From: Mytilus trossulus
Taxonomy: Eukaryota > Mollusca > Bivalvia > Mytilida > Mytilidae
Length of the DNA: 64,000 nucleotides
NCBI RefSeq assembly: GCF_036588685.1
Contig: NW_026963296.1
Location: forward strand, 3,100,001 to 3,164,000
Direction of reading: 5' to 3'
How positions within the stretch are numbered: the stretch's first letter is position 1; every line of letters begins with the position of its first letter. Shown here piece after piece: positions 21,290-33,135 of the stretch. A program made the position numbers and the translations under genes. Under the pieces are notes generated by a model. The model was not told where the DNA came from. It was given only the letters and a program-made list of their open reading frames with translations, and ran no database searches.

Positions 21290-21420
21290 GGTATTACTAT
21301 TGATTCATTTTTGCGCCTGTCCCAAGTAAGGAGCTTCTTCCCTTTGTTAGTCTTGTATGTTTTTTTTTAATTTTGTTTCATTTACATGTAAATGTTTAAC
21401 CCTAATAAATCAGTCATTAT
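21290..21420 (+). repeat. Partial dispersed repeat (GCGCCTGTCCCAAGTAAGG)
   Basis: TTTTTGCGCCTGTCCCAAGT followed by TTGTTAGTCTTGTATG matches the reverse complement of 24840-24900. It lies directly behind the RT fragment and may be that element's 3' UTR. Confidence 0.6.
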
Positions 21421-21449
21421 ATACCGGCACTTTTAGTACTCAATCAGCC

Positions 21450-23200
21450 CTAAACTGAGATACTGGTGTTGTATTTATTCATATTTCATCATATAATTTA
21501 TCTGGAAAAATCAGATTTGACTGTTATATCATTATAATAAGATCATCTGATTTTTAAATCTTGACTGAGTGTAAAGTTCAACAATTTGTTCAACTGATAA
21601 ACGACCTATATGTATTATCAATATCAATTTCTGATAAGTTAAACGCACTTATAACAGCTTTAGTCATACAAATAATTTCACGTTTGTCATGTTCTTTGAA
21701 AAATTATTCTTCAAAGGACTATTGACCTCCCCCCTAAATATCGAACATCACTAGCAGTCGTTATAAGAGTTCATGAGAAGGTATTTACATTCTTTTTCAA
21801 AAATTTTCAAGATGATAAAATAAACAAACACCTGAATTGTACTTGACTAATAAGTTACACAGTGTTAATCACTTACTTTTCTACAGATGTGTATTGCCGC
21901 TCTATCGAATACCAATACAGTTCATAACAACCATTTCATGACGGGAACCTCTCATAAATTTCTGTAGGAACAAACAAAAATGCACATCAAAATGACGGAA
22001 AAAGTTTATAAATACATCTAAATGTTTTATACCGAGGTTCTGTTATGCCTTTCAATATTTCCTGATGTAATAATAAATTGTGTGCACATGTATCAATATA
22101 TACGATAACAAACCCTGTTACCATTCAATATTAACGTAGATAAAATGGATCTGTGTTCCCGATTGCGAACATTACACAATTGTTGCTATCGTATTTTTCC
22201 TGCTGGTCCGATTGCCATTGCAGTACAAAGTGCTTAAAAACGTCTAAGTACGATTTCCGGTACTAGTGTGTTTGTGTGTTGGTTCATTTGTGTATTATGT
22301 ATTGTTTTTAAACTAGATATTTGCATGTGATTTGTTCAAATGCACTTTTATTTTATTTTATTTATTACTAAACATTCCTAAAAGTGTTAATAATTAATAG
22401 GCACAATTAGTCTTCGATTACACAAAATTTCTATTTTCCCCAAAATTTGATGGTGACGCCATAACATACGCCCATCGATATTCGTTGACTAGGTACAATT
22501 AATTTTGTTCACTTATCAATAAAGTGGGACAAAATAGTATGCTATATTTGCGACAAGTCTCATGTATACTAAAAAAGCCTTTTAACTTACCTTATAAGTC
22601 TTTTTATATAACCACATCTTGTTGATAATGATCATTCGAAGTTAGAAGGACTAAAACGATTGTTGACACGTGATATTTTCCATACGGGTATGATTATATA
22701 ATTGGACTTTATTACTTTCGTCAATCTTCGTTATCTACCCCGTTAGATTTATGTATATTTATATATTTCTTTCTAATGACCGGTATAATATATATTATGA
22801 CACGCACATCTGTCGAACTCTATTCAAATCCTGGTGTCTATAATTAGTGTATTTGCAACTTGCTGAGTCGACGACACTGTAAGTGGATGTTTTCTTTACG
22901 AGGTATCAAATGCCAATAGTCAGAATTTATGTCTTGACATGAATCATCATTGATATGGTCATAATTATAAATTTATTATATCAAAACACTAAAACTTTTC
23001 TACACTCGGAAAAGATAAGTTGATCTGTGTTTGGCAAAACTTTGCAGAATGTTTCATTCTCAATTCTTTCCTACTTCTTACTCTATTTGGCCTTTTTAAC
23101 TTTTTTTATTTGAGCGTCACAGATGTGTCAATTTTTAACGTGACCCGCATCTTGCGTTTAACTTGAGCTATTGTATTTTTTTCATATAACAATTAGAATG
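21450..23200. repeat. Old direct duplication, block A
   Basis: Aligns by eye with 31950-34200 in the same orientation. Shared landmarks: GTGTAAAGTTCAACAATT (21570 / 32045), AGCAGTCGTTATAAG (21752 / 32215), TTCATGACGGGAACCTCT (21935 / 32397), GTAGGAACAAACAAAAATGC (21965 / 32427), CAATTGTTGCTATC (22178 / 32655), and TGACATGAATCATCATTGAT (22935) against TGTCATGAATCATCGTTGAT (33943). Identity is about 75-80% in the best parts. No coding frame is conserved between the two that I can see. Confidence 0.75.
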
Positions 23201-24093
23201 TTTTGTTTAGGTGTTTTCAAAGCGATATTTTTTAAAAGCTATAAACAATTTGTATTTACGCAAAAGGTTACTAGACTAGACCCTGAACAAAATTTTAATA
23301 GCTACATGAGATTTTTCAATATCTATTTTATAAAATGTACAAGGGGAAAATATACACAAATTGAGAAAAAAAAATCAGTGTGTTCTGATGCATTTTTTGT
23401 CAAACAATTATTCATGTTAATTAAATATATATTTAGAATCAACTTCAAGTTGCCTCATCAATTAACTTTGATTATTTTTGAAATTAACTGAAAAAAACGT
23501 TAGCTTTTCAAAATAATATTGCACCTTGAGTATTATGATCATGATAGTATATAACAAGTCTTAAAGGGTACAACATCACAAAAAAAAAAACCCACAATAA
23601 AACGAACAATATGTTATATATTTCGGAAAACAGATATCCTTCCTCGGTAATAGCACGATGTCAAATGAATCATGTCAATTGAAATTTAGATTATCAAAAT
23701 CTTGAAATTTATACAATTTAAGCGAACGCTGGTACACTTTTAAATGATAATGTATATATTTATATATCTGGGCCACACATTTATTGTTTTCTGTTTAGTA
23801 TTAAATTAATATTAAGATTTATTTTGTTACATCTCGTGATCAATTTTATTTGGCAATCGCCAATGGCAGTCAGAAGTTGTTTAACCTGATAGTCAAATGC
23901 GTTTTGTTTAAATATACTTTTCACTTTTTTTGGTGATTTTGAAAATGTTGGTTGTGCTGTATTTAGACCCTTCAACAACGAAATTTGTTTAACATGCCAA
24001 AAAAACAATTGCGGTTTTTATCCAACGCAATCATCGGTTTGAACGTAGTTTTCAATTTAGACTTGTAAATATATATACATATTGTCTGTGACT
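23201..24093. other. No gene recognised
   Basis: AT-rich. Frames at 23171-23491 (plus) and 23781-24008 (minus) are Phe/Lys/Asn-rich, without recognisable domains or splice context. Confidence 0.4.
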
Positions 24094-24620
24094 GTAACAC
24101 ACGGCCAGCGAAAGCTCTATTATTGTAGAGCCCAGGTGGTCGTGTGGTCTAGCGGGACGGCTGCAGTGCAGGCGATTTGATGTCACGATATCACAGTAGC
24201 ATGGGTTCGAATCCCGGCGAGGGAAGAACCAAAAATTTGCGAAAGCAAATTTACAGATCTAACATTGTTGGGTTGATGTTTAAACGAGTTGTATATACAG
24301 CCATGTATCACCATCATTGATGGCGATCCGATGGATACATATGTTGTAGAGTTGTCACTGACTCAGACGTACTTATAAATATAATTATTTTCTGTGACTG
24401 TATCTTACAATAATTTGTAGGATCCTTTACTATAGATAATTTAGCTGATCTGTAACAATAACATCTTCATGCCTTATATATCATGTACTGCAGTACGCCG
24501 CTAGATTAAAAACTGACGTGGAAAGGTAACACACGGCCAGCGAAAGCTCTATTATTGTAGAGCCCAGGTGATCGTGTGGTCTAGCGGGACGGCTGCAGTG
24601 CAGACGAGTTGTATACATAG
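24094..24620 (+). repeat. 432/441-bp monomer with tRNA-like head, plus-strand copies
   Basis: One full unit (24094-24525) and the first about 90 bp of a second (24526-24615), with GTAACACACGGCCAGCGAAA at both starts. The head contains a box-A-like TGGTCTAGCGGGAC (about 24145) and a perfect box B, GGTTCGAATCCC (24202-24213), about 60 bp apart, as in a tRNA with a long variable arm. The acceptor stem does not pair, so this is not a working tRNA gene. The same unit occurs inverted at 24975-25130 and 27866-28897. Confidence 0.85.
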
Positions 24621-24639
24621 TATAAAATTGAGAATGGAA

Positions 24640-24905
24640 ATGGGGAATTTGTCAAAGAGACAACCCGACCAAATAAAAAAACAACAGCAGAAGATCACCA
24701 ACAGGTCTTCAATGTAGCGAGAAATTCCCGCACCCGGAGGCGTCCTTCAGCTGGCCCCTAAACAAACATATACTAGTTCAGTGATAATGAACGCCATACT
24801 CATTTCCACATTGTACACAAGAAACTAAAATTAAAATAATACAAGACTAACAAAGGCCAGAGGCTCCTGACTTGGGACAGGCGCAAAAATGCGGCGGGGT
24901 TAAAC
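24640..24905 (-). repeat. Dispersed mussel repeat (CGCCTCCGGGTGCGGG family)
   Basis: The best copy in the window: contains CCCGCACCCGGAGGCGTCCT, CAGCTGGCCCCTAAACAAAC and GACTTGGGACAGGCGCAAAA. I recognise it as one of the commonest mussel repeats. It lies between oppositely oriented copies of the 441-bp monomer. Confidence 0.7.
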
Positions 24906-24914
24906 ATGTTTGTG

Positions 24915-25130
24915 ATATAGATATATATATATATATCAGTCTAAAATTTGCACAACGGTGAAATATATATATATATAAGTACGTCTGAGTCAGTGACAAC
25001 TCTACTACAGATTTATCCATCGGATCACCAGCAATGAGGGTGATACATGGCTGTGTACATTATGTATATACAACTCGTCTAAACATCAATCCAACAATGT
25101 TAGATCTGTAAATTTGCTTTCGCAATATTT
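24915..25130 (-). repeat. Partial 441-bp monomer beside (TA)n runs
   Basis: After TATATATATATATATC (24920-24938) and ATATATATATATATAA (24962-24977), the sequence AGTACGTCTGAGTCAGTGAC through AGATCTGTAAATTTGCTTTC is the minus-orientation end of the monomer. It stops before the tRNA-like head. The end lies in a TA microsatellite, as at 27842-27865 and 28896-28912. Confidence 0.8.
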
Positions 25131-26340
25131 ACAGAAAAAATTCCAACTCATTTTCTTCATTTTTTTTATTTTGCTCTAAAGCAACGTATTTTAATTGGTC
25201 TTTCATTTGCATTCATTCTAGCGCCAATATGAACTCGTTTGTATAAATAACGAACGTCTTTCAAATCTTCTTTTACGCCTAGTATCGTTCACGAGTTTTC
25301 ATTTCTTTTCGCTTGTTTCAGCTGAATCAGACTTTGTCTAGTCATTGGCAGTTATATGGCATCCGTCAATTAGCATTTCTTATTTCTTAAAAATGGCGAA
25401 CTCTTTTTTTTTCACCTGCTGTGACATTTATTGTCTATTAATGTTTTTAAAGAATTTACATATAGTCTTAAAGTACTACTTCACAATGGCAGAATACGGG
25501 AAAAATAAATAATACAATATATTTTGAAAATGCCAATGACAACAGTAGACCACTTCTTTCAAGTTATTTCTTACACACGTATATTTGCCGATCCTTTTTG
25601 AAATTCGTTTGTTGTGATAAAACTAACTGAAATAATAAAAGTGTACAGCTTTGCTTTAAACCAATGCTAACAATTTGACAGATTTATTGATGACAACAGC
25701 ATAGTTATTGATAAGACAATTAAGATAAAATGTTCGTCATTCTTTGGTATATGATAAGTCCCTGTCGTTAAAGTTGAGAATGCGAATGATAGGTTTATCA
25801 ACATTCCAGCTGTGAATAGATCCTTCTCAATTGACTTGTGTTATCAAAGGAATAATCTAGTAAGTGTAAATCGTGTTGACAAAGTGAAGTGATCATATTA
25901 TCTCCGTTGTTTATTCCGATTAAAACAGCTTAAAAAAGTATGAGTAGAACAATGCGAGACAATGTTCAAATCTTGTAAATTTGTTTGAATGAATTTGGCT
26001 TTTTAAGGTACTTTCTTCATATAGCTTTTTAACTGTATTTGTTCTTACTCATCATTGGCTTTCTTAATTTTTTTCTATCAGCGATCCTGATAAAGTTATA
26101 TTCAGTACGCGCTTTGAGCACATTATTTTAAAAACGCTTTGCTTTCATTCTTTTTAAATGAATAAATAAAGTTAAGAAAATTATTTAAAAAGTTGGCATT
26201 TCATTAAATCCTTTGGAAAGTATGTAATTAAGTAGCTGTCTGCCTAAGAATCATGCAAACAGTGGCATACTGATGATCTCAGATTTTGATAAAAATTTGC
26301 ATAACACTTCATATTGATGGTCTAAGTTAGCATTCAAAAT
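25131..26340. other. No gene recognised
   Basis: AT-rich sequence without a supported frame, RNA gene or clear repeat. Confidence 0.4.
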
Positions 26341-26354
26341 AAAACTTTCGTCAG

Positions 26355-26970
26355 TCTTTCGTTGCTAGGCAAAATGAAGCCATTTAGTTTCCATAGCAAC
26401 TTCGTTTGAAATTTTGGGCAAAATCAGAAAAGTCACCAATTTTTAAGTTAGATTAGAAAAAAAAATTCATGCTTTAGGTAAAAATGTAATTTATTACATG
26501 AAAGATACATATAAGCATAATACATTAGGCATATATCATAGACAGATATTCTCAAAAAAAAATTTGACTGCTAGCCAAGCATTACATAGTTTTGATTCTT
26601 AGAATTTATTGACAATTTTGAAATTTTATAACATATTCATTGATGTTTTTCTCAAGTTATCTGAAAGATCATTTAATATCATGCATATGTCAACAACTAT
26701 TGGTACTTTGACTTTATAAAACAAAATTCAAATGAGTCGGAAACATACAGGGTTGCCGTTGCTAGGCAACAATAAAATGGTCCATTTTTCAAGTTATTGG
26801 AAACAGAACCATACAAAACATACATTTATTACATACTTAAATTTAAAATATGTCTTAATATCTTATCAATTCACATTTCCATATTCACTATGTAATGTTT
26901 AAAGAGTAAATGAACTATTTAAAATTTCCTCAGTCACCATAGTAACCAAATTTTCCATAGCAACATAACA
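26355..26970. promoter_or_regulatory. Cluster of X-box-like motifs (GTTGCTAGGCAAC / CCATAGCAAC)
   Basis: Five related words occur in about 600 bp of otherwise plain AT-rich DNA: GTTGCTAGGC (26361), CCATAGCAAC (26391), the near-palindrome GTTGCTAGGCAAC (26758-26770), CCATAGTAACC (26937) and CCATAGCAAC (26955). RFX-family factors bind palindromes of the GTTGCC-n-GGCAAC type. A regulatory role here is inference; the words could also be terminal or internal motifs of a decayed repeat. Confidence 0.35.
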
Positions 26971-27841
26971 AAAAAATGGGATTTTTTTTCATCATTTTTC
27001 TAGCCCAAAAAACAACAATTTTAATATTTTTTGGCACATGATTTTACTTATCAAGTCTTTTGACAATCTGTTTTTCATCTGCATTGTATTAACTTATTGT
27101 TTGCAATATCAGATGACCCCTATTTATTTGGAACAATTTCCACAATTTATCAACATTTTATTTTTTTGTGTTTAACTTTTCCTTTCTGAAACCCCTATTC
27201 TTCCATTCATTTTTTTTTTAAATAGAATATAAAAAGTGTCCAGACTGAAAACTCAATAGTTATATGACAAAGACATTGACTTTTCATTTATAAGGCAATA
27301 TTAGCAAGAATTCTCTTTAAAAAGGGGGGTTATTTTGCCAATTATTTTGATTTGTTTAGATTTTGATATTCTTTCATAATATACTTGTAGTCTCTTAAAG
27401 TTAGAATCAAATCATGGGCAGTACATGTAGTAACTTTCTACAAAGCCTAGAAAAATGCATACTAATTATATGTATAATTTAATCTATTTGAAGTCATTTT
27501 TTTTTATTTACTTGGAGCCAAAACAAATTTCAGTTTTAACTTTGCAAATTTTGCCATCTGTACATAAAAATATCAATGACAAAAATATTTTCAGTACTTT
27601 ATTTACTTATACAAACATGCAGTCACAATACATTTAATTCTCTATAAACAAGAACTGAATTTACAAGGACATTGTATAGACTGTAAAAAGTAATCACTAG
27701 CTCTGACCACACTTGTTGTCACTATCTTTACTGTAATTTTGCACATTTTATCCTTATATGTCTAAATTAATTTAATATTAGTTTTCCGGTTTTTCTGCAT
27801 GTGCATAATAAATGATTGTAAATGAGAATAATATTACTAAC
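26971..27841. other. No gene recognised
   Basis: AT-rich, with poly-T runs. The frame 27455-27637 has no identifiable feature. Confidence 0.4.
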
Positions 27842-28912
27842 CCTATATATATATATATATATATACAACTAGTCTAAACATCAACCCAACAATGTTAGAT
27901 CTGTAAATTTGCTTTCGCAAATTTTTGGTTCTTCCCTCGCCGGGATTCGAACCCATGCTACTGTGATATCGTGACACCAAATCGCCTGCACTGCAGCCGT
28001 CCCGCTAGACCACACGACCACCTGGGCTCTCAAAAAAAGAGCTTTCGGTGGCCATATGTTACCTTTCCACGTCAGTTTTAATCTAGCGGCGTACTACAGT
28101 ACATGATATATAAGGCATGAAGATGTTATTGTTACAGATCAGCTAAATTATCTATAGTAAAGGATCCTACAAATTAATGTAAGATACAGTCACAGAAAAT
28201 AATTATATTCATAAGTACGTCTGAGTCAGTGACAACCCTACAACAGATGTATCCATCGGATCGCCATCAATGATGGTGATACATGGCTGTGTACATAATG
28301 TATATACAACTCGTCTAAACATCAACCCAACAATGTTAGATCTGTAAATTTGCTTTCGCAAATTTTTGGTTCTTCCCTCGCCGGGATTCGAACCCATGCT
28401 ACTGTGATATCGTGACACCAAATCGCCTGCACTGCAGCCGTCCCGCTAGACCACACGACCACCTGGGCTCTCAAAAAAAGAGCTTTCGGTGGCCATATGT
28501 TACCTTTCCACGTCAGTTTTAATCTAGCGGCGTACTACAGTACATGATATATAAGGCATGAAGATGTTATTGTTACAGATCAGCTAAATTATCTATAGTA
28601 AAGGATCCTACAAATTAATGTAAGATACAGTCACAGAAAATAATTATATTCATAAGTACGTCTGAGTCAGTGACAACCCTACAACAGATGTATCCATCGG
28701 ATCGCCAGCAATGATGGTGATACATGGCTGTGTACATAATGTATATACAACTCGTCTAAACATCAACCCAACAATGTTAGATCTGTAAATTTGCTTTCGC
28801 AAATTTTTGGTTCTTCCCTCGCCGGGATTCGAACCCATGCTACTGTGATATCGTGACACCAAATCGCCTGCACTGCAGCCGTCCCGCTAGACCACATATA
28901 TATATATATATA
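27842..28912 (-). repeat. Tandem array of the 441-bp monomer between (TA)n runs
   Basis: Two full units (27866-28306, 28307-28747) and a third cut off at 28897. The marker CAACTMGTCTAAACATCAAC is at 27866, 28307 and 28748, so the period is exactly 441. The units differ at only a few positions (for example CAT/CAG CAATG at 28268 and 28709), so they were duplicated recently. Each holds the tRNA-like box B (minus strand, GGGATTCGAACCC at 27942, 28383 and 28824) and box A. The array is bounded by (TA)n at 27842-27865 and 28896-28912. Confidence 0.92.
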
Positions 28913-29502
28913 GAATAACCATTCCTTGTCTAAAAATATAAAATTTATTGGTACAAGGATTAGAAACAGGAAGGCTTTCCTGAGAATTTCTATCCTGTTT
29001 CGAGCTGAGTAAAAATACAATTTATATCGTAAGACAATGTATGGTTATTCTCTATATACAAATGTACTGCAACTCTTAAATTTCTTACAAAAGAAATATT
29101 TTGGGTAAAAACCAATATTTTGAATTTGAAGCGAATGACGTCAAGATTCCGTGAACCTGTATTACTTAATGACTTCATCAATAAAACTCTATGGAAACAC
29201 ATTGTCAGCGTCACAAAGAAGGTGATATACCTTCAGTGACAGTATATCACACAAAAATATACTGCCAATGCATTTTGACTGCTCAAATAAAAGGCTTGCA
29301 GTATAAATAAATATATGGTTTACAATGACAAAATTTGTTGTCAACTTATTGTATTCAAAAATGAATTTAGCTATATCATATGATAATTATGTTCTTATAA
29401 AAACAATGTGTTAAAAACAATTGTTAACTTAAAAAAAGAAGTGTGTTCAGTATAAATGACACAACTAACACAAATTACACAGTACTATTAAAATAATCAT
29501 TG
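28913..29502. other. No gene recognised; possible 3' region of the minus-strand gene
   Basis: AT-rich sequence downstream (in transcript sense) of the zinc-finger-like exon. It may hold that gene's 3' UTR. A short segment TAGAAACAGGAAGGCTTTCC with AATTTCTATCCTGTTTCGAG (28960-29000) is weakly inverted. Confidence 0.4.
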
Positions 29503-30755
29503 TTAGATTAAAGCTGTTATTTCTTCTATGGCTTCAAACCTCTCGATAAGAGCTACCGCACTAGCATTTAAATATTCACTGTTGCAAAACTTGTTGGTAC
29601 CATTCTCTAGTGCAACTCTCATATTTCTTGCTACAGTGCCAGCATTCATCTTGTTCCCACTCTTTTCACCATCTTCAAATATTGACTTTAGATATAATTT
29701 AACTTTGTCTGAAAATCTCACATGCTTCCTTTCTTTTTTTAAGGCCCAACCTTGTTGTTCTTTGGCTATATCTTGTGAGATATTTGGTTGAGAAGCATCA
29801 GTTCGATTAAAATTCAATATTTCAGACAAGTTTATACAAGCATCATACCATCTGAGCTTAATCTTGTCATAAGTTGACATTTGTTGTAGATCATAGTTGT
29901 GATCACCAATCAAACAATGCATATGCATATCCATAAATGAGGTAAAGGTCTGAACACAACATTCTTGACAACTGAAACCATCACCTGCAGAACTCTGCTT
30001 TATGGATCCTTCCACCTTCATTGGAGGTTTAAAATCAGCTATCACTTTCAATGACCTGAAAAAAGTTTATAAAATTCAAATTCATCTTTTTATAAAAATA
30101 AATCATGATTATACATGTATGTATTTTAATAAAACATGATTGTGTGAACAGAAACATGACCAATATGGTCTCAAGTCAATTATTGCTATTTATCATATTG
30201 GTTTTTGTTTTAACAGTTGTTATTATATGAAACTTCACATATATATAATGTCAAACTATCTAAACAGAATGATTTTTGTCAATAGTTTAAGGTTGTACTG
30301 TGACATGTAACTGCTTACATCAACACCATTATCATCATTTGGTAGATTGTGGATAGTGGTCCATGAATTGATTTTGTGTCATGAATTTTTATACCCAAAT
30401 CCATTCTTTTGAATTACTAATTCACTTAAAATGGGGACCCATTGTTTTCATGCTATAAAACACCATAGACAAATAATCTATTATCCAAATCAATGTCAGG
30501 ATAGGCATATTTGCTAGGCAGCTGAAACAACATATACCATGCAAAATATTATTATGTTTAGTAAATTGTACCAACCTTTCATCTTGACTATTCATTTGTC
30601 CCTGGACAGATATATTTCTCCCTTGGCCAATACCATATGCTTTCCACATAGTTATTTGCATATTTTCCTGAAACTCTATATTGGATATTTTGGAGATTCC
30701 TTTAATAAGACCAGTTGCTCTATGATCATCCAAAGTATTTGTGATTTCCAATTAC
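29503..30755 (-). CDS. Zinc-finger-like protein gene, last two visible exons
   Basis: The last exon runs from 30055 to the TAA at 29503-29505. It follows an acceptor TTTTTTCAG|G and begins (S)LKVIADFKPPMKV. It contains a C2H2-like cluster (CQECC ... MHMHCLIGDH), then KEQQGWALKKERKHVRFSDK, KSIFEDGEKSGNK and NSEYLNAS. I recognise the WALK/RFS...FxxGExxGxK...EYLxAS layout from uncharacterised mollusc and cnidarian C2H2 proteins. The preceding exon ends at 30576 with donor GAAAG|GTTGGT, and the join reads NSQDER|SLKVIA in frame. It includes NIEFQENMQITMWKAYGIGQ. Its 5' boundary is uncertain (about 30750); no start codon or further exon was found, and a dispersed repeat lies close upstream. The function is unknown to me. 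Confidence 0.6.
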
Positions 30756-30924
30756 TTTTTAGTCGATTTTGTTGAATTTTTTTTTAACGTCAGTTTTATC
30801 CATTTTGAATTGTTAATTGACCTTTTAAGAACATTAACCAATAATGTAAACCTATTGTTTCTCAGTCATTTGTCAGAAGAAACATACGGTGAACCGAAAC
30901 AAATGATAGTAATTGAAACAGTAA

Positions 30925-31080
30925 ATAGTTATCAAAGCTACCAGGATTATAATTTAATACGCCAGACACGCGTTTCGTCTACATCAGACTCATCAGTGAC
31001 GCTCATATCGAAATATTTATAAAGCCAAACAAGTACAAAGTTGAAGAGCATTGAGGATCCAAAAATTCCAAAAAGTTTTT
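30925..31080 (+). repeat. Dispersed repeat (CGCGTTTCGTCTACA), copy 1
   Basis: ACCAGGATTATAATTTAATA, ACACGCGTTTCGTCTACATC and TCATCAGTGACGCTCATATC, then AAGCCAAACAAGTACAAAGT. Other copies are at 32995-33135, 34805-34950 (plus) and 39900-40060 (minus). A very common mussel repeat in my memory. The open frame at 30741-31022 runs through it. Confidence 0.75.
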
Positions 31081-32994
31081 AAAATTATTGATTACACCGT
31101 AATGTTCGGTTTCACTAAAGAAACATACAGGAAAAAACGAAACAAATAATGATTAATATTTTGAGTAGTCCAACGAAACAGTTAACACTTACTTAAAATT
31201 AATGTTTACACAATTTTATTCGGAAATCATTGTTGACATCCTGAGTAAAAACGTTATCTGAAATATAACGGTATACTTTTGTCACGATTATGACAACATA
31301 ATGTTTACATATACGGGTTGTAAGATAAAATTTACTTCATTCTTGCGTTTGTGATAAGACATTTTTGTTTAATTTGAGAATTATCATAGTTTCAACTGTA
31401 TAAATCTTCTCTATCAAAGGAGCAGTTGTATCGAATGAATTATAAAATTGAGATGGTCACGTGATGTAATGTCATATCTATGTTGAGTGCTACTTCTCGT
31501 AATATTGGTAAATGGTACAACATTGATTTAAATTGTCCATACTATTGCTTTAGTCCAATTTTGTCAATGTCAGATTTAAAAATATGTTTAACTTGAGTTT
31601 CTTTCAAACGAAGCACCAATGTCTCCTCTACAACACCTATATAGTTTTGGGCCTATGGATTCTCTTTAGATTGATTCAAAATCTAATAGCATTACATTTC
31701 CTCAATAATCTCATTTTGGCAATTTCAGTTTGCAATCCTAACTACCGTTTTTCGTACGTACACTATATACCGTTTCTGTTGACAGACCGTAGCCTCCCTA
31801 ATTAATGGAACTTTCTTCTAGTATACTCATTGCAAACGCAGATAAACCAAATGACGCCATTGAAGAGGTGCATGTTTAGTAGGTAATATTTTTTTTGCGT
31901 ATATGGGTACATCGGCAGACCCTAAAAAGAAATAAAACAATACCAGTAACATCATATTTTATCAAAGTATTTATCTGGAGAAAACACAGATTTGACCCTC
32001 ATACAATTATAATATGATCATCTGATGTTTAATTCTCGACTAAGTGTAAAGTTCAACAATTGATTCAACTGGTAAATGACCTACATGTTAATCGATATCA
32101 TATTCTGACGCACTTATAACAGCTTAAGTTATGCAAATAATTTCACGATCGTCATGATTTTAGAAAAATGATTCTTCAGTGGACTCCTCCTCTTCCCTGA
32201 GTATCAAACAGCACTAGCAGTCGTTATAAGTGTTCATGAGTAGGTATTGACAATCTTTATCAATACTTCTCAAGATGAAAAATAAACAAAGTCCTTGATT
32301 GTAATTGATTAACAAGTTACACAGTGTTATTATTTACGTTGGTACAGATGTCTAGTGTCACTTTATTGAATACCAAAAACAGTTCATAACAATCATTTCA
32401 TGACGGGAACCTCTTATTCATTTCTGTAGGAACAAACAAAAATGCACATCAAAATGAAGGAAAACAAATTAAATTTCTTAACATTTCAAGGATTTATTCC
32501 TAGGCACTGTAATGCCTGATAATATTTCCAGATGTACGGGTGAATCATGAATCCAGATTACATGCTGTGTACAGTTAAGCTAGTGTTTTAATGTTTACAG
32601 TAAAACAACTATCGTAGATAACCTGGATTTGTATTCCCGATTGCGAAATAGAAACAATTGTTGCTATCTTATTTTCCTTTTGATCCGATTGCCGGTGCAG
32701 AACGCTGATCATGATACAGTCTGTTTTCATTTACGACAGTTTAATTTCTTTGTTTAACCTATTAAACCTGCTGAATCAATTTGTTGGTGTGTTCGTGTGT
32801 TATATGTGTAGTTTGTAAACAATATATTTATTGTATCGATATTTTGATTAGTAATACGATCAGTGAAAAAAAGGTTCTGAAAAATAATCAGGTTTTGCTT
32901 AACTTATGGCGAGGTGTATATATAATTGCCTGTTGTTTATTCAAAAGCGTTCTATCTGGTTTACTATTACTCATTTAATACTTAATAGAGATCA

Positions 32995-33135
32995 AAGGTA
33001 CCAGGATTATACTTTAGTTCGCGAGACGTGTATTTCGTCTACGTAAGACTCATCAGTGACGCTCATATCAACATATTTTTAAAGCCAAACAAGTACAACG
33101 TTGAAGAGCATTCAGGATCCAAAATTCCAAAAAGT
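32995..33135 (+). repeat. Dispersed repeat (CGCGTTTCGTCTACA), copy 2
   Basis: TACCAGGATTATACTTTAGT and AGACTCATCAGTGACGCTCA, with the same AAGCCAAACAAGTACAACGT and GAAGAGCATTCAGGATCC segments as copy 1. Confidence 0.75.

Noticed and set aside
23171-23491. 106-codon plus-strand frame
   Set aside because: AT-rich composition, Phe/Ile/Lys-rich, no recognisable motif.
24130-24232. Functional tRNA gene (also minus copies at 27.9-28.9 kb)
   Set aside because: Boxes A and B are present, but the acceptor stem does not pair and the unit is part of a repeated 441-bp monomer; a tRNA-derived repeat fits better.
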